In this document: positions 1 through 9,104 of the stretch, in pieces | Layout of the letters: every line of letters starts with the position of its first letter | How positions within the stretch are numbered: the stretch's first letter is position 1 | Assembly (NCBI RefSeq): GCF_010994755.1 | Contig: NZ_WHSB02000002.1 | Location: 496,001 to 560,000 of the forward strand | Length of the DNA stretch: 64,000 nt | From: Shinella lacus | GTDB lineage: Bacteria; Pseudomonadota; Alphaproteobacteria; Rhizobiales; Rhizobiaceae | Direction: 5' to 3' | The notes under the pieces: generated by a model | Database searches by the model: none | Told to the model about the DNA's origin: nothing | Seen by the model: the letters and a program-made list of their open reading frames with translations, nothing else | Made by a program: the position numbers and the translations under genes

Positions 1-3000
1 GCCACTTCCTCGTCACCCTTGATTTCGGCGACCGCCTCTTCCAGCATCTGCTGGTAGAGCTCGAAGCCGACTTCCTTGATATGGCCGGACTGTTCCTCGC
101 CGAGCAGGTTGCCGGCGCCGCGGATGTCGAGGTCGTGGCTTGCAAGCTGGAAGCCCGCACCGAGCGTGTCGAGCGATTGCAGCACCTTGAGGCGGCGTTC
201 CGCCATGCCGGTCAGAGTACGGTTGACCGGCAGCGTCAGAAGCGCGAAGGCGCGCACCTTCGATCGGCCGACGCGCCCGCGCAACTGGTAGAGCTGCGCC
301 AGACCGAACATGTCGGCGCGGTGGATGATCATCGTGTTCGCCGTCGGCACATCGAGGCCGGATTCCACGATCGTCGTCGAGAGCAACACGTCGTAGCGGC
401 CCTCGTAGAAGGCGTTCATGATGTCTTCGAGTTCCGTCGCCGGCATCTGGCCGTGTGCAACGGCAACCTTCAGCTCGGGCACGTCCTGGCGCAGGAAATC
501 ATGGATTTCCGAGAGGTCGCTGAGCCGCGGGCAGACGTAAAAACTCTGGCCGCCGCGATAATGCTCGCGCATCAACGTCTCGCGGATGACCAGCGGGTCG
601 AAGGGCGAGATGAAGGTGCGCACGGCCATGCGGTCGACCGGCGGCGTGGTGATGAGCGAGAGTTCGCGCACGCCCGTCATGGCGAGTTGCAGCGTGCGCG
701 GAATCGGCGTCGCCGAGAGCGTCAACACATGCACGTCGCTCTTCAGCTCCTTCAGCCGCTCCTTGTGCTTCACGCCGAAATGCTGCTCCTCGTCGATGAT
801 CAGCAGGCCGAGATTGGCGAATTTGATCGACGAACCAAGCAGCGCATGGGTGCCGACGACAATATCCGTCTTGCCCTCGGTCAGTTCCTTCTTCGTCAGC
901 GCCAGTTCCTTCGAGCCGACGAGGCGGGAAGCCTGCTGCACGCGGATCGGCAGGCCGCGGAAACGGTCCGAAAACGTCTTGAAGTGCTGGCGGGACAGCA
1001 GCGTGGTCGGCACGACGACGGCGACCTGCACGCCGTTCATCGCCGCGATGAAGGCGGCGCGCAGCGCCACCTCCGTCTTGCCGAAGCCGACGTCGCCGCA
1101 GACGAGGCGGTCCATCGGCCGGCCGGCGCCGAGATCCTCACGCACCGCGTCGATGGCGCTTGCCTGGTCGTCGGTCTCGTCATAGGGGAATCGGGCAGCG
1201 AATTCGTCATAGACGCCCTCGGGCGCCGCCAGCACCGGCGCATGGCGCACGAGGCGCGCGGCGGCGATCTGGATGAGGCCGTTCGCCATGTCGAGAAGGC
1301 GTTTTTTCAGCTTGGCCTTGCGCGCCTGCCAGGCGACGCCGCCGAGCTTGTCGAGCATCGCATCGCTGCCCTCGCCGCCGTAGCGCGAGAGCAGATCGAT
1401 GTTTTCGACCGGCAGGAAGAGCTTTGCCTCGTCCGCATAGACCAGTTCGAGGCAGGCATGCGGCGCGCCGGCCGCTTCGATCGTGCGCAGGCCAACGAAA
1501 CGGCCGATGCCGTGTTCGGCATGCACGACGATCGAGCCCTCGTCGAGCCCGGCGACCTCGGTGATGAAATCCGCACCGCGCTTGCGCCGCTTCGAGCGCC
1601 GCACCATGCGGTCGCCGAGAATGTCCTGCTCGCCGATGACGACGATGTCGCCGGTCTCGAAACCGCTTTCGAGGCTGAGAACCGCAGACCCCGCCTCGCC
1701 CGGCTTCAGCTTGCCGAGATCGGCAAATTTCTCGACCGGCACGACATTGCCGAGGCCGTGTTCGGAAAGCACCTGCAACAACCGATCGAGCGAACCTTCC
1801 GACCAGCCCGTCACCAGCACCTTCGCGCCGGACGCCCGCTTGTCGGCGATGTGTTTCGTCGCCTGGTCGAAGACGTTGACGCGCGCGCCCTCGGCATCCT
1901 CGCTGCCCGATGGCCGCGCCCAGCGCATGCCCGGCCGTGCCGCGATGCTCTCGACGTGGCGCGCCTCGCCGTCGTGTTCATTGAAGGGCGACAGGCGGAT
2001 GGCGTTGCGCGCGTCGAGTTCCTGCGCAAAACGCTCGCCATCGAGATAGAGCTGGCCCGGCGGCACGGGCTTGTAGGGCGTCGCCTGCGCTACCTGCCCC
2101 TTGCCGGGCGTCGCGGATGCCATGCGGGCATCGTAATAGTCGCGCACCAGGCGCGCGCGCTCGATGGCCGATTCCCGCACCGTATGGTCCGTGACGATGC
2201 GAAACCCTTCGAGGTAGTCGAAGGCCGTTTCCAGCCCGTCGTAGAACAGCGCTAGCCAGTGCTCCATGCCGGGATAGCGCCGGCCCTCGGAGACCGCCTG
2301 GTAGAGCGCGTCGTCGCGGGTCGCAGCACCAAAGGCCGCGAGATAATGCTTGCGGAAATGCGAGATCGTCTCCGGCGTCAGCGTCACCTCGCTCATCGGG
2401 TTGAGGCTGAGGCTGCGCGCCTGGCCGGTCGTGCGCTGGCTGGCAGGGTCGAAGGAGCGGATGCTCTCCAGCGTATCGCCGAAGAAATCGAGGCGCAGCG
2501 GCTCGCCGCTGCCGGGCACGAAGACATCGAGAATGCCGCCGCGCACGGCATATTCGCCGACCTCCCGCACGGTCGCGACCCGCTCGAAGCCGTTGCGCTC
2601 CAGCCGGGCGGCAACGTCGTCCATGCGGATCTGGTTGCCGGGTTTTGCCGAGAAGGCAAGGCTCTCGATGATGTCGCGCGGCGCCGTCTTCTGCAGCATG
2701 GCATTGACGGTGACGAGCACGATCGCCGGATGCGGCTTCTTCTGGTGGGCGATCAGCGCCGACAGCGCGGACAGTCTGCGCGCGGACACTTCGGCGCTCG
2801 GCGAGACGCGGTCATAGGGCAGACAGTCCCAGCCGGGCAGCGTCAGCACCGGAATGTCGGGCGCGACGAAGCCGAGCATCTGTTCGAGATCGGGAATGCG
2901 CTGGCCGTCCGACAGCACGAAGGCTATCGGGCCGGTCTTGCGGGCGAGGTCGGCGAGGATCAGCGGCTCGATGCCCGAAGGCACGGCGCCGATCGTCAGC

Positions 3001-3047
3001 GGACGGCCGGCCGCCGCGATGCGTTCTGGGGAAAAACCGGGGATCAT
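1..3047 (-). CDS. mfd: Transcription-repair coupling factor Mfd, 3' end cut by the window
   Basis: Mfd is a DNA translocase that removes stalled RNA polymerase from damaged template and recruits UvrA for nucleotide excision repair. About 1015 codons are present and the frame is open to position 1. Family members are usually near 1150-1170 residues, so roughly the last 150 (the C-terminal UvrA-regulating domain) lie outside the window. The N-terminal third is the UvrB-like module. The translocase motor shows Walker A GDVGFGKT at about residues 651-658, the DEEQ box at about 752-755, then LTATPIPRTL and the RGRVGR motif. The ATG at 3047 overlaps the sdhE stop (ATGA), so the two are translationally coupled. 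Long open frames on the opposite strand here are compositional shadows. Confidence 0.97.
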   Translation of the reverse strand, partial: MIPGFSPERIAAAGRPLTIGAVPSGIEPLILADLARKTGPIAFVLSDGQRIPDLEQMLGFVAPDIPVLTLPGWDCLPYDRVSPSAEVSARRLSALSALIAHQKKPHPAIVLVTVNAMLQKTAPRDIIESLAFSAKPGNQIRMDDVAARLERNGFERVATVREVGEYAVRGGILDVFVPGSGEPLRLDFFGDTLESIRSFDPASQRTTGQARSLSLNPMSEVTLTPETISHFRKHYLAAFGAATRDDALYQAVSEGRRYPGMEHWLALFYDGLETAFDYLEGFRIVTDHTVRESAIERARLVRDYYDARMASATPGKGQVAQATPYKPVPPGQLYLDGERFAQELDARNAIRLSPFNEHDGEARHVESIAARPGMRWARPSGSEDAEGARVNVFDQATKHIADKRASGAKVLVTGWSEGSLDRLLQVLSEHGLGNVVPVEKFADLGKLKPGEAGSAVLSLESGFETGDIVVIGEQDILGDRMVRRSKRRKRGADFITEVAGLDEGSIVVHAEHGIGRFVGLRTIEAAGAPHACLELVYADEAKLFLPVENIDLLSRYGGEGSDAMLDKLGGVAWQARKAKLKKRLLDMANGLIQIAAARLVRHAPVLAAPEGVYDEFAARFPYDETDDQASAIDAVREDLGAGRPMDRLVCGDVGFGKTEVALRAAFIAAMNGVQVAVVVPTTLLSRQHFKTFSDRFRGLPIRVQQASRLVGSKELALTKKELTEGKTDIVVGTHALLGSSIKFANLGLLIIDEEQHFGVKHKERLKELKSDVHVLTLSATPIPRTLQLAMTGVRELSLITTPPVDRMAVRTFISPFDPLVIRETLMREHYRGGQSFYVCPRLSDLSEIHDFLRQDVPELKVAVAHGQMPATELEDIMNAFYEGRYDVLLSTTIVESGLDVPTANTMIIHRADMFGLAQLYQLRGRVGRSKVRAFALLTLPVNRTLTGMAERRLKVLQSLDTLGAGFQLASHDLDIRGAGNLLGEEQSGHIKEVGFELYQQMLEEAVAEIKGDEEV

Positions 3048-3352
3048 GCGCGGTCGTCTTTGAAGAGCGGCGAAAAATCGGGGCGATAGGCGGCGATGCG
3101 CGGGAAGAGGCCGTCGCGAAAGGCGTCTGGCACCGGCTTTTCGCCGGTCACCCATTTCACGAGGTCGTTGTCCTCCTCGGCCATGATGCGCTCCAGCTCG
3201 TCGAGTTCGGCCTCGTCGAGGGTCTCGATCTCCGCATCGGCGAAGCTGCCGAGCACCAGGTCCATCTCGCGGATGCCGCGGTGCCAGCAGCGGAACAGGA
3301 TGCGCTTGCGGCGCGGGTCGATCTCGGCGCTCGAGCGTGTCGTTCCCGTCAT
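3044..3352 (-). CDS. sdhE: FAD assembly factor SdhE (succinate dehydrogenase assembly factor 2 family)
   Basis: This small protein of about 102 residues belongs to the SdhE/Sdh5 family (DUF339), which promotes covalent flavinylation of the succinate dehydrogenase flavoprotein. The sequence shows the family pattern: a basic N-terminus, then RKRILFRCWHRGIREMD containing the conserved RG pair, then an acidic helical region and WVTGEKPVP. I chose the ATG at 3352 because an AGGA-type ribosome site precedes it; the frame stays open to 3385 but that extension looks non-native. It is co-directional with mfd (4-bp overlap) and divergent from recG, with 108 bp between the starts that must hold both promoters. 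Confidence 0.93.
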   Translation of the reverse strand: MTGTTRSSAEIDPRRKRILFRCWHRGIREMDLVLGSFADAEIETLDEAELDELERIMAEEDNDLVKWVTGEKPVPDAFRDGLFPRIAAYRPDFSPLFKDDRA

Positions 3353-3460
3353 GATCGTCCTGCCTTTTCCAACAACCTCAACCATCCGGCGCTTCTATAG
3401 ACCGGCAAAAGCCACTTGTCAGCCTTGCCAAAGCGTCCTTCTCCGGCGATTTTGCCGGTC

Positions 3461-5566
3461 ATGCGCCCCGCCCTGCTCGATCCGCTCTTCGCACCCCTCT
3501 CTTCGCTTCCCGGCATCGGCCCGAAGCTCGGGGACCTGTTCGCGCGCCTGCTGAACCACGAGAGCATCGAGGATTGCCGGGTCATCGACCTCGTCTTCCA
3601 TTTTCCACACTCGATCGTCGACCGGCGCAACCAGCCGGGCATCGCCCATGCGCAGCCGGGCGTCATCGTCACGATCACCGGCGAGGTCGATCGCCACCAG
3701 CCGCCACCGCCCGGCAAATCGAACCAGCCCTACCGCGTGTTTCTGCATGACGAGACGGGCGAACTGGCGCTGACCTTCTTCCGGGTCAAGGGCAACTGGC
3801 TGGAGAAGGCGCTGCCGGTGGACGAGACCGTCGTCGTCAGCGGCAAGGTCGACTGGTTCAACGGCCGCGCCTCGATGGTGCATCCCGACTACATGGTCCG
3901 GCTCGGCGAGGCCGACAACCTGCCGCTGGTCGAGCCGGTGCATGGCCTGACCGCCGGGCTCACGTCGCGCGTGCTGCGCAAGGTCGTCGAGGCGGCAATC
4001 GCGCGGGTGCCGCACCTGCCGGAATGGATCGAGGCGACGCTGTTGCAGCGGCAGGATTTCCCCTCCGCCTTCGATGCCTTCCACCGCCTGCACGATCCGC
4101 GCGACGAGACGGACCTCGACCCGCAGGCCCCGGCCCGCCGCCGGCTCGCCTATGACGAGTTCCTGGCGGGCCAGATTTCGCTCGCCCTGGTGCGCCAGCG
4201 CCTGCGCAAGGTCGCCGGCCGGCCGGTCGTTGCGACCGGAAAGCTCAGCCGCCCGGTCATCAACGCCCTGCCCTTTTCGCTGACCAACAGCCAGCAGGCG
4301 GCGATCGCCGAAGTGCTCAAGGACATGACCGCCGAACAGCGCATGCTGCGGCTGCTGCAGGGCGATGTCGGCGCGGGCAAGACGGCGGTGGCGCTGATGG
4401 CCATGCTGGCCGCCGTCGAATCCGGCGGACAGGCCGTGCTGATGGCCCCGACTGAAATCCTCGCCCGGCAGCATTTTGCCACGCTGTCGCGCATGGCAGC
4501 ACCTGCGGGCATCACCATCGACGTTTTGACCGGCCGCACGAAGGGACGCGAGCGCGAGGCCATTCTCGACCGCATCGCGTCGGGCGAAACGCAGATCGTC
4601 ATCGGCACCCACGCACTGTTCCAGGACAATGTCGCCTATAAGGACCTCGTGCTCGCCGTCGTCGACGAGCAGCACCGGTTCGGCGTGCACCAGCGCCTGC
4701 GGCTGACGGCGAAGGGCATCTCGCCGCATATGCTGGTGATGACGGCAACGCCGATCCCGCGCACGCTCGTGCTCGCCGCCTTCGGCGACATGGACGTCTC
4801 GAAGCTCACGGAAAAGCCGGCGGGCCGCAAGCCAATCCAGACCGTTGTGATGGCGCAGGAGCGCGTTGGCGAGATCGTCGAGCGCCTGCGCGCCGCCCTT
4901 GCCGAGGGCAAGAAGGCCTACTGGATCTGCCCGCTGGTGGAAGAATCGGAGGAAAGCGACCTGATGTCCGTCGAGGAGCGGCACGCGACGCTTGCCAGCG
5001 TCTTCGGCCCGGCAGCGGGTCTCGTGCATGGGCGGATGAGCGGGCCGGAGAAGGATGCCGCCATGCTCGCCTTCAAAAGCGGCGAGACGCGGCTGCTGGT
5101 TGCGACGACGGTGGTGGAGGTCGGCGTGGACGTGCCGGATGCGTCCATCATGGTGATCGAGCATGCCGAACGATTCGGCCTCGCCCAGCTTCATCAGTTG
5201 CGCGGGCGCGTCGGGCGCGGCGAGGAAGCGTCGAGCTGCATCCTGCTCTACAAGGGGCCACTTAGCGAAAACGGCCGCGCGCGGCTGTCCATCCTGCGCG
5301 AGACGGAGGACGGTTTTCGCATTGCCGAGGAGGACCTGAAGCTGCGCGGCGAAGGCGAGCTTCTGGGCACCCGCCAGTCCGGCACGCCGGGTTTCCTGGT
5401 GGCAAGCCTCGAAGCGCATGGCGACCTACTGGAAATCGCCCGCAAGGACGCCGCCTACATGCTGGAGCGCGATCCGGAGCTGACGGGCGAACGCGGCGAA
5501 GCAATACGCACGCTGCTCTATCTCTACCGCCGCGACGAGGCAATCCGGTTCCTACGTGCTGGGTGA
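3461..5566 (+). CDS. recG: ATP-dependent DNA helicase RecG
   Basis: RecG is a double-stranded DNA translocase that remodels stalled replication forks and Holliday junctions. The 701-residue protein has the usual family length. It shows the N-terminal wedge/OB region (SLPGIGPKLGDLFARLL near the start), Walker A GDVGAGKT at about residues 301-308, the DEQH box at about 402-405, MTATPIPRTL, and a C-terminal RGRVGRG motif. The frame is open from 3416, but the ATG at 3461 gives the MRPALLDPLF start typical of the family. It is divergent from sdhE-mfd. The next gene downstream is a small secreted protein rather than another housekeeping gene (see findings on the accessory block). Confidence 0.97.
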   Translation: MRPALLDPLFAPLSSLPGIGPKLGDLFARLLNHESIEDCRVIDLVFHFPHSIVDRRNQPGIAHAQPGVIVTITGEVDRHQPPPPGKSNQPYRVFLHDETGELALTFFRVKGNWLEKALPVDETVVVSGKVDWFNGRASMVHPDYMVRLGEADNLPLVEPVHGLTAGLTSRVLRKVVEAAIARVPHLPEWIEATLLQRQDFPSAFDAFHRLHDPRDETDLDPQAPARRRLAYDEFLAGQISLALVRQRLRKVAGRPVVATGKLSRPVINALPFSLTNSQQAAIAEVLKDMTAEQRMLRLLQGDVGAGKTAVALMAMLAAVESGGQAVLMAPTEILARQHFATLSRMAAPAGITIDVLTGRTKGREREAILDRIASGETQIVIGTHALFQDNVAYKDLVLAVVDEQHRFGVHQRLRLTAKGISPHMLVMTATPIPRTLVLAAFGDMDVSKLTEKPAGRKPIQTVVMAQERVGEIVERLRAALAEGKKAYWICPLVEESEESDLMSVEERHATLASVFGPAAGLVHGRMSGPEKDAAMLAFKSGETRLLVATTVVEVGVDVPDASIMVIEHAERFGLAQLHQLRGRVGRGEEASSCILLYKGPLSENGRARLSILRETEDGFRIAEEDLKLRGEGELLGTRQSGTPGFLVASLEAHGDLLEIARKDAAYMLERDPELTGERGEAIRTLLYLYRRDEAIRFLRAG

Positions 5567-5641
5567 CCACAAAATCGTGATTTCGCCGAGACCGGCCGTG
5601 AAGGCATACTGGCTGTGCACCAGCGAAGAAGGAGAAATGCC

Positions 5642-5857
5642 ATGAAGACAGTTCTCGTAGTCGCAGCAGCGTTTGGCCTTTCGGCATCCGCCGCCTTTGC
5701 GGATTGCGCCTATCACACCAAGGGCTCGGCCGAAGCGGACGTCGACAGGACGATCACGACGGCAAGCGTCAACACCACCGAAAAACAATCCCGCCTGCCG
5801 GCAGAAGCCGATGCGCTGATTCTGGAAGACCAGAAAGACGCGACCGCCGCGAAATAA
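5642..5857 (+). CDS. Small exported protein of unknown function (71 aa)
   Basis: The start is placed at the ATG at 5642, preceded by the strong ribosome site GAAGGAG. The first 20 or so residues (MKTVLVVAAAFGLSASAAFA) form a clean Sec signal peptide with an AFA cleavage motif. The mature part is only about 51 residues: it begins with Asp-Cys, is rich in Ala, Thr, Glu and Asp, and has a single Cys and no membrane segment. Similar short exported proteins occur in rhizobia, but I recognise no named family. It is probably monocistronic, 75 bp after recG. The signal peptide plus ribosome site make it a real gene; its function is unknown. Confidence 0.75.
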   Translation: MKTVLVVAAAFGLSASAAFADCAYHTKGSAEADVDRTITTASVNTTEKQSRLPAEADALILEDQKDATAAK

Positions 5858-5960
5858 GGTCGTCCATGACCTGTGCGCATGATCGCGCCGGGTCAGGAGA
5901 ATTCGACCAGCGCCAAGGCGAGGCTGCGCGTCAGCCAGCTCGCCTTGGCATTCACGCTAC

Positions 5961-7403
5961 CTAATGGCCGGCGCCCGGCATCACCTCCGGCGGGATGGGG
6001 CAGACATAGGGTCGGCCTTCCGTCTTTTCTGCCCATTCCGTCTTGGCGGCAGCCAGCAATTGCGGCGACGTCAGCAATGAAAATCCGGTCGTAGCCAGCA
6101 CTTTGGCGGCATGCGCCATTGCCTTGTGGGCGGCCGCACTCTTGCCCTGCGCCACCACCTGCCAGGTATGCGGATTGGTGCCGATCGCCCAGGCCGGCGT
6201 CCAGCACTGGGCTGTCGGCGTCACCCAGCTGACATCGCCGACATCGGTCGAGCCAGCGCGGAAATGCGACTGGCGTTCGAATTCCCGCAGCCCGAGATGC
6301 AGCGGCGTCGAACCATCGATCTTCGCATTGGAAAAGACATCGCCCTTGATCTGGTAGAGGCGAAGGCTGCTCCGGATCGCTTCGTCGGTGAACGTCTGCT
6401 GGATCGAGCGCGCGAAGGAAAGGTCGGCTTCATCGAAGGCGATCGGGCCGAGCGCCACCATGTTCTCGTGCATGGCGGTTTCCAGCGTGATGTTGGGCAG
6501 GAGATTGGTGGACGCCGTATCGAACACGGTCTCCACCCGGGTTTCCGTCATCATGGCAGCCCCCTGCGCCACCTTCTCGACACGCGCCGCCAGATCGAGC
6601 GCCTGGCGCATTTCCGGCGCGCGGATGAGATAGAGCACCTCGGCCTGTGCCTGCACGACATTCGCCGCCCGCCCGCCGGTATCGGTGATGGCATAGTGCA
6701 CGCGGCAATCCTGCGGCATGTGTTCGCGCAGGAAATTGACGCCGACATTCATCAGCTCGACGGCATCCAGCGCGGAGCGGCCGAGATGCGCGGCGTTCGC
6801 GGCATGGGCAGCGATGCCCTTGAAACGATAGTAATATTCGAGCACCGCGAGATTGTTGGTCGAGCGGACGCCATTGAAGGGTGCGGGATGCCAGGTCAAC
6901 GCCGCATCGACATCCGCAAACAGCCCTGCCCGCACCATGAAGGTCTTGCCGGAACCGCCCTCCTCGCCCGGGCAGCCATAGTAGCGCACCGTGCCCGGCA
7001 GGCCGCTGTCCTTCAGGTGCCGCGCGAGCGCGATGGCCGCCATCAGCGAACCGACGCCGAGCAGATTGTGGCCGCAGCCATGGCCGGTGCCACCCGAGGC
7101 AAGCGGCCGCGGCTCGGCAAGGCCCGCGGCCTGGCTCATTCCGGCCAGCGCATCGAACTCGCCGAGAAACGCGATGACGGGCTTGCCGCTGCCGAACTCC
7201 CCGATGAACGCCGTATCCATTCCCGCCACGCCGCGCCGCACGGCAAAGCCGTTGTCTTCGAGGGCCTTCGCCAGCAGAGCCGAAGACCGCCGCTCCTCGA
7301 ACTTCAGCTCGGCATGATCCCAGATTTCGTCGCTGAGCGCTGAGAAATCCGGCCTCATGCTGTCGATTGCCGCGGCAATCTTCGTCAGGGCGTCGCTATC
7401 CAT
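5961..7403 (-). CDS. M20-family amidohydrolase, AbgB-like (aminoacyl/aminobenzoyl-glutamate hydrolase type)
   Basis: This 480-residue protein resembles the large M20/AbgB amidohydrolases, cytosolic binuclear metal enzymes that cleave N-acyl or aminobenzoyl amino-acid amides. Visible metal-site motifs are GGTGHGCGHNLLG (His), CPGEEGGSG (Glu) and TWHPAPF (His). A dimerisation lid domain follows and ends before the C-terminal TDVGDVSW segment typical of AbgB-like proteins. There is no signal peptide. The ATG at 7403 is preceded by GAGGA. It lies last in line after the peptide ABC transporter genes, but a hairpin with a U-run separates it from the transporter gene (7494-7526), so it may be expressed partly by read-through or from its own promoter. 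The real substrate is unknown. Confidence 0.88.
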   Translation of the reverse strand: MDSDALTKIAAAIDSMRPDFSALSDEIWDHAELKFEERRSSALLAKALEDNGFAVRRGVAGMDTAFIGEFGSGKPVIAFLGEFDALAGMSQAAGLAEPRPLASGGTGHGCGHNLLGVGSLMAAIALARHLKDSGLPGTVRYYGCPGEEGGSGKTFMVRAGLFADVDAALTWHPAPFNGVRSTNNLAVLEYYYRFKGIAAHAANAAHLGRSALDAVELMNVGVNFLREHMPQDCRVHYAITDTGGRAANVVQAQAEVLYLIRAPEMRQALDLAARVEKVAQGAAMMTETRVETVFDTASTNLLPNITLETAMHENMVALGPIAFDEADLSFARSIQQTFTDEAIRSSLRLYQIKGDVFSNAKIDGSTPLHLGLREFERQSHFRAGSTDVGDVSWVTPTAQCWTPAWAIGTNPHTWQVVAQGKSAAAHKAMAHAAKVLATTGFSLLTSPQLLAAAKTEWAEKTEGRPYVCPIPPEVMPGAGH

Positions 7404-7493
7404 GGCATGTCCTCGTTTATGCTTGCAGGCCCTCGAAGGGCGCAGAAATCCTTCCGGCGTCGTGTCGCCGGGGTCGATCCTGATCGATGATGG

Positions 7494-7526
7494 AAAAGCC
7501 GCGCCGGGGTCCGCTGCCGGCGCGGC
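7494..7526 (-). terminator. Rho-independent terminator after the peptide-binding protein gene
   Basis: A perfect 10-bp GC stem (arms 7498-7507 and 7517-7526, GCCGCGCCGG and its complement) has a 9-nt loop. Read on the minus strand it is followed at once by TTTT (7497-7494). It sits 8 bp beyond the stop of the substrate-binding protein gene and 91 bp before the M20 gene start, so it should end or attenuate the transporter transcript. Confidence 0.8.
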
Positions 7527-7533
7527 GTTGGGC

Positions 7534-9078
7534 TCAGTCCTCGACGGACACTTCCCAGAGGCGCGTGTTCGACTGCCAGACGGGCTGGCCCTTCAGCTTC
7601 TTCGTGGCGCCCCAGACGTCGACCATGTCATAGAGAAAGATGCCGGGCATTTCCTTGAGCATCAGTTCATGAAACTCGTCGAAGATCTTCTGGCGCTTGG
7701 CAGAATCGGCCTCGACATAGGCAGCCTTCATCAGTTCGACGGCCTTGGGATCGTCCCACATCAGCGAGGCGTTCTTGTCCTTGTCGCCGACATAGAAGGC
7801 GTACATCAGCGCCGGGTCGAGACGGGGCGCGACCGACTGCGAGATCACCTGGTAGTTGCCGGAACGGCGGCGGTCGACCTGCGTCGCGTAATCGAGCACC
7901 TCGATCTCCACGTTGAGGCCGATCTGCTGCATCATCGCCTGCGCCATGACGGCGACCGGGAAGCTCGGCACGTTGCCGCGCTTGTTGGCGATGATCGAGA
8001 TCGGCTCGCCGTTATAGCCCGCATCCGCCAGTTCCTTCTTGGCGGCTTCGAGGTCGTAGGGCAGACGCTTCTTCTGGATATCGTCGAAATAGACGGAGTC
8101 CTGCGAGACCATCGAACCGTTCGCCTCGCCGGTGCCATTCGAGGCGGCCGCGACGAGTTCGTCGAGATCGAGCGCCATCGCCATGGCGCGGCGCACGCCG
8201 GGCTTGCTCAGCACCTTGTCGCGGGTCTGGATGTAGAACAGGTTCTTGCCGTTGTTGCGCGAGACGATCAGCTGCGTCTTGTCGCTGGACTTGAATTCCG
8301 GAATGAGGTCCGGCGAAATCTCCGCCGTGTCGAGCACGCCCGATTGAAGGCCGGCCTTCACCGTCGAGGCATCGGGGATGACCATGAACTTGATGCCGTC
8401 AGCAAGCGGCCGCTTGGAGCCGACCATGCCGTCCGGCTTTCCATCATTTTCCGGCGACACATAATCCGCGAACTTGGCGAGATGGATGTATTCACCCTTC
8501 TTCCACTCGTCCCACTGGAACGGGCCGGTGCCGATCGGCTTGTCGAAGCTGCCGTCGGCAGCCAGCGAGTCGGGCGAGATCATGCCGGTATAGCCGCATT
8601 CCGGGCGCGACATCAGGCCGAGGAGAACGGCCGAGGGTTTTGCGAGCGTGATCGCGACCGTCGACGCATCGACCGCCTTGACGCCGGTGACGGCGGCGGC
8701 ACCCCCTTCGGCGAAATCGGACAGGCAGGTCCATTTCGTTTCCGGGTTGAGATAGCGCGTCCAGTTCCACACGACATCCTCCGCCGTCAACGGCTTGCCG
8801 TTGTGGAACTTCACGTCGGTGCGCAGCTTGAACGTATAGGTGAGGCCGTCGGCCGAGGTCTCGAAGCTCTTGGCGAGCAGCGGCTTGACTTCGCCGCTGT
8901 TGTTATAGCCGACGAGCCCCTCGACGATGTGCAGGATCACGCCGTCGGTGTTGCCGTCGCGGTTGACGCCGGGATTGTTGCTGCGCAGGTCGGAGCTCTG
9001 CGCGACGGTGATGTCGCGCGCGGCGGCGGCATGGGCCAAGGCAAGCAGGGCGGTGCCTGCCAGAAGAAGCGTTTTCAT
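7534..9078 (-). CDS. Peptide/opine-type ABC transporter periplasmic binding protein (SBP family 5)
   Basis: This is the periplasmic solute-binding subunit of a DppA/OppA-type importer. The 514-residue protein starts at the ATG at 9078, preceded by GAAAAGAGGGTAG; 30 nt of open frame upstream are ignored. Residues 1-21 form a signal peptide (MKTLLLAGTALLALAHAAAA). The body shows family 5 hallmarks: YTFKLRTDVKFHNGKPLTAEDVVWNW, a central domain ending near KPGVRRAMAMALD, and the C-terminal motif around LPYDLEAAKKELADAGY. Unusually it is the last transporter gene, behind both permeases, the ATPase and a hydrolase. The ligand is probably a peptide or amino-acid conjugate, judged from the M20 and beta-lactamase-like neighbours. 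That is inference. Confidence 0.92.
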   Translation of the reverse strand: MKTLLLAGTALLALAHAAAARDITVAQSSDLRSNNPGVNRDGNTDGVILHIVEGLVGYNNSGEVKPLLAKSFETSADGLTYTFKLRTDVKFHNGKPLTAEDVVWNWTRYLNPETKWTCLSDFAEGGAAAVTGVKAVDASTVAITLAKPSAVLLGLMSRPECGYTGMISPDSLAADGSFDKPIGTGPFQWDEWKKGEYIHLAKFADYVSPENDGKPDGMVGSKRPLADGIKFMVIPDASTVKAGLQSGVLDTAEISPDLIPEFKSSDKTQLIVSRNNGKNLFYIQTRDKVLSKPGVRRAMAMALDLDELVAAASNGTGEANGSMVSQDSVYFDDIQKKRLPYDLEAAKKELADAGYNGEPISIIANKRGNVPSFPVAVMAQAMMQQIGLNVEIEVLDYATQVDRRRSGNYQVISQSVAPRLDPALMYAFYVGDKDKNASLMWDDPKAVELMKAAYVEADSAKRQKIFDEFHELMLKEMPGIFLYDMVDVWGATKKLKGQPVWQSNTRLWEVSVED

Positions 9079-9104
9079 TGTTCTACCCTCTTTTCTCTTG
9101 TTGA

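Noticed and set aside
81-2255. Long open frame on the plus strand opposite mfd
   Set aside because: It is antisense to the unmistakable Mfd frame, has a repetitive Arg/Ala/His-rich composition and no family motif. High-GC third positions create such shadow frames throughout the window.
3419-5419. Long open frame opposite recG
   Set aside because: Same reason: antisense to a certain gene, no domain, no ribosome site.
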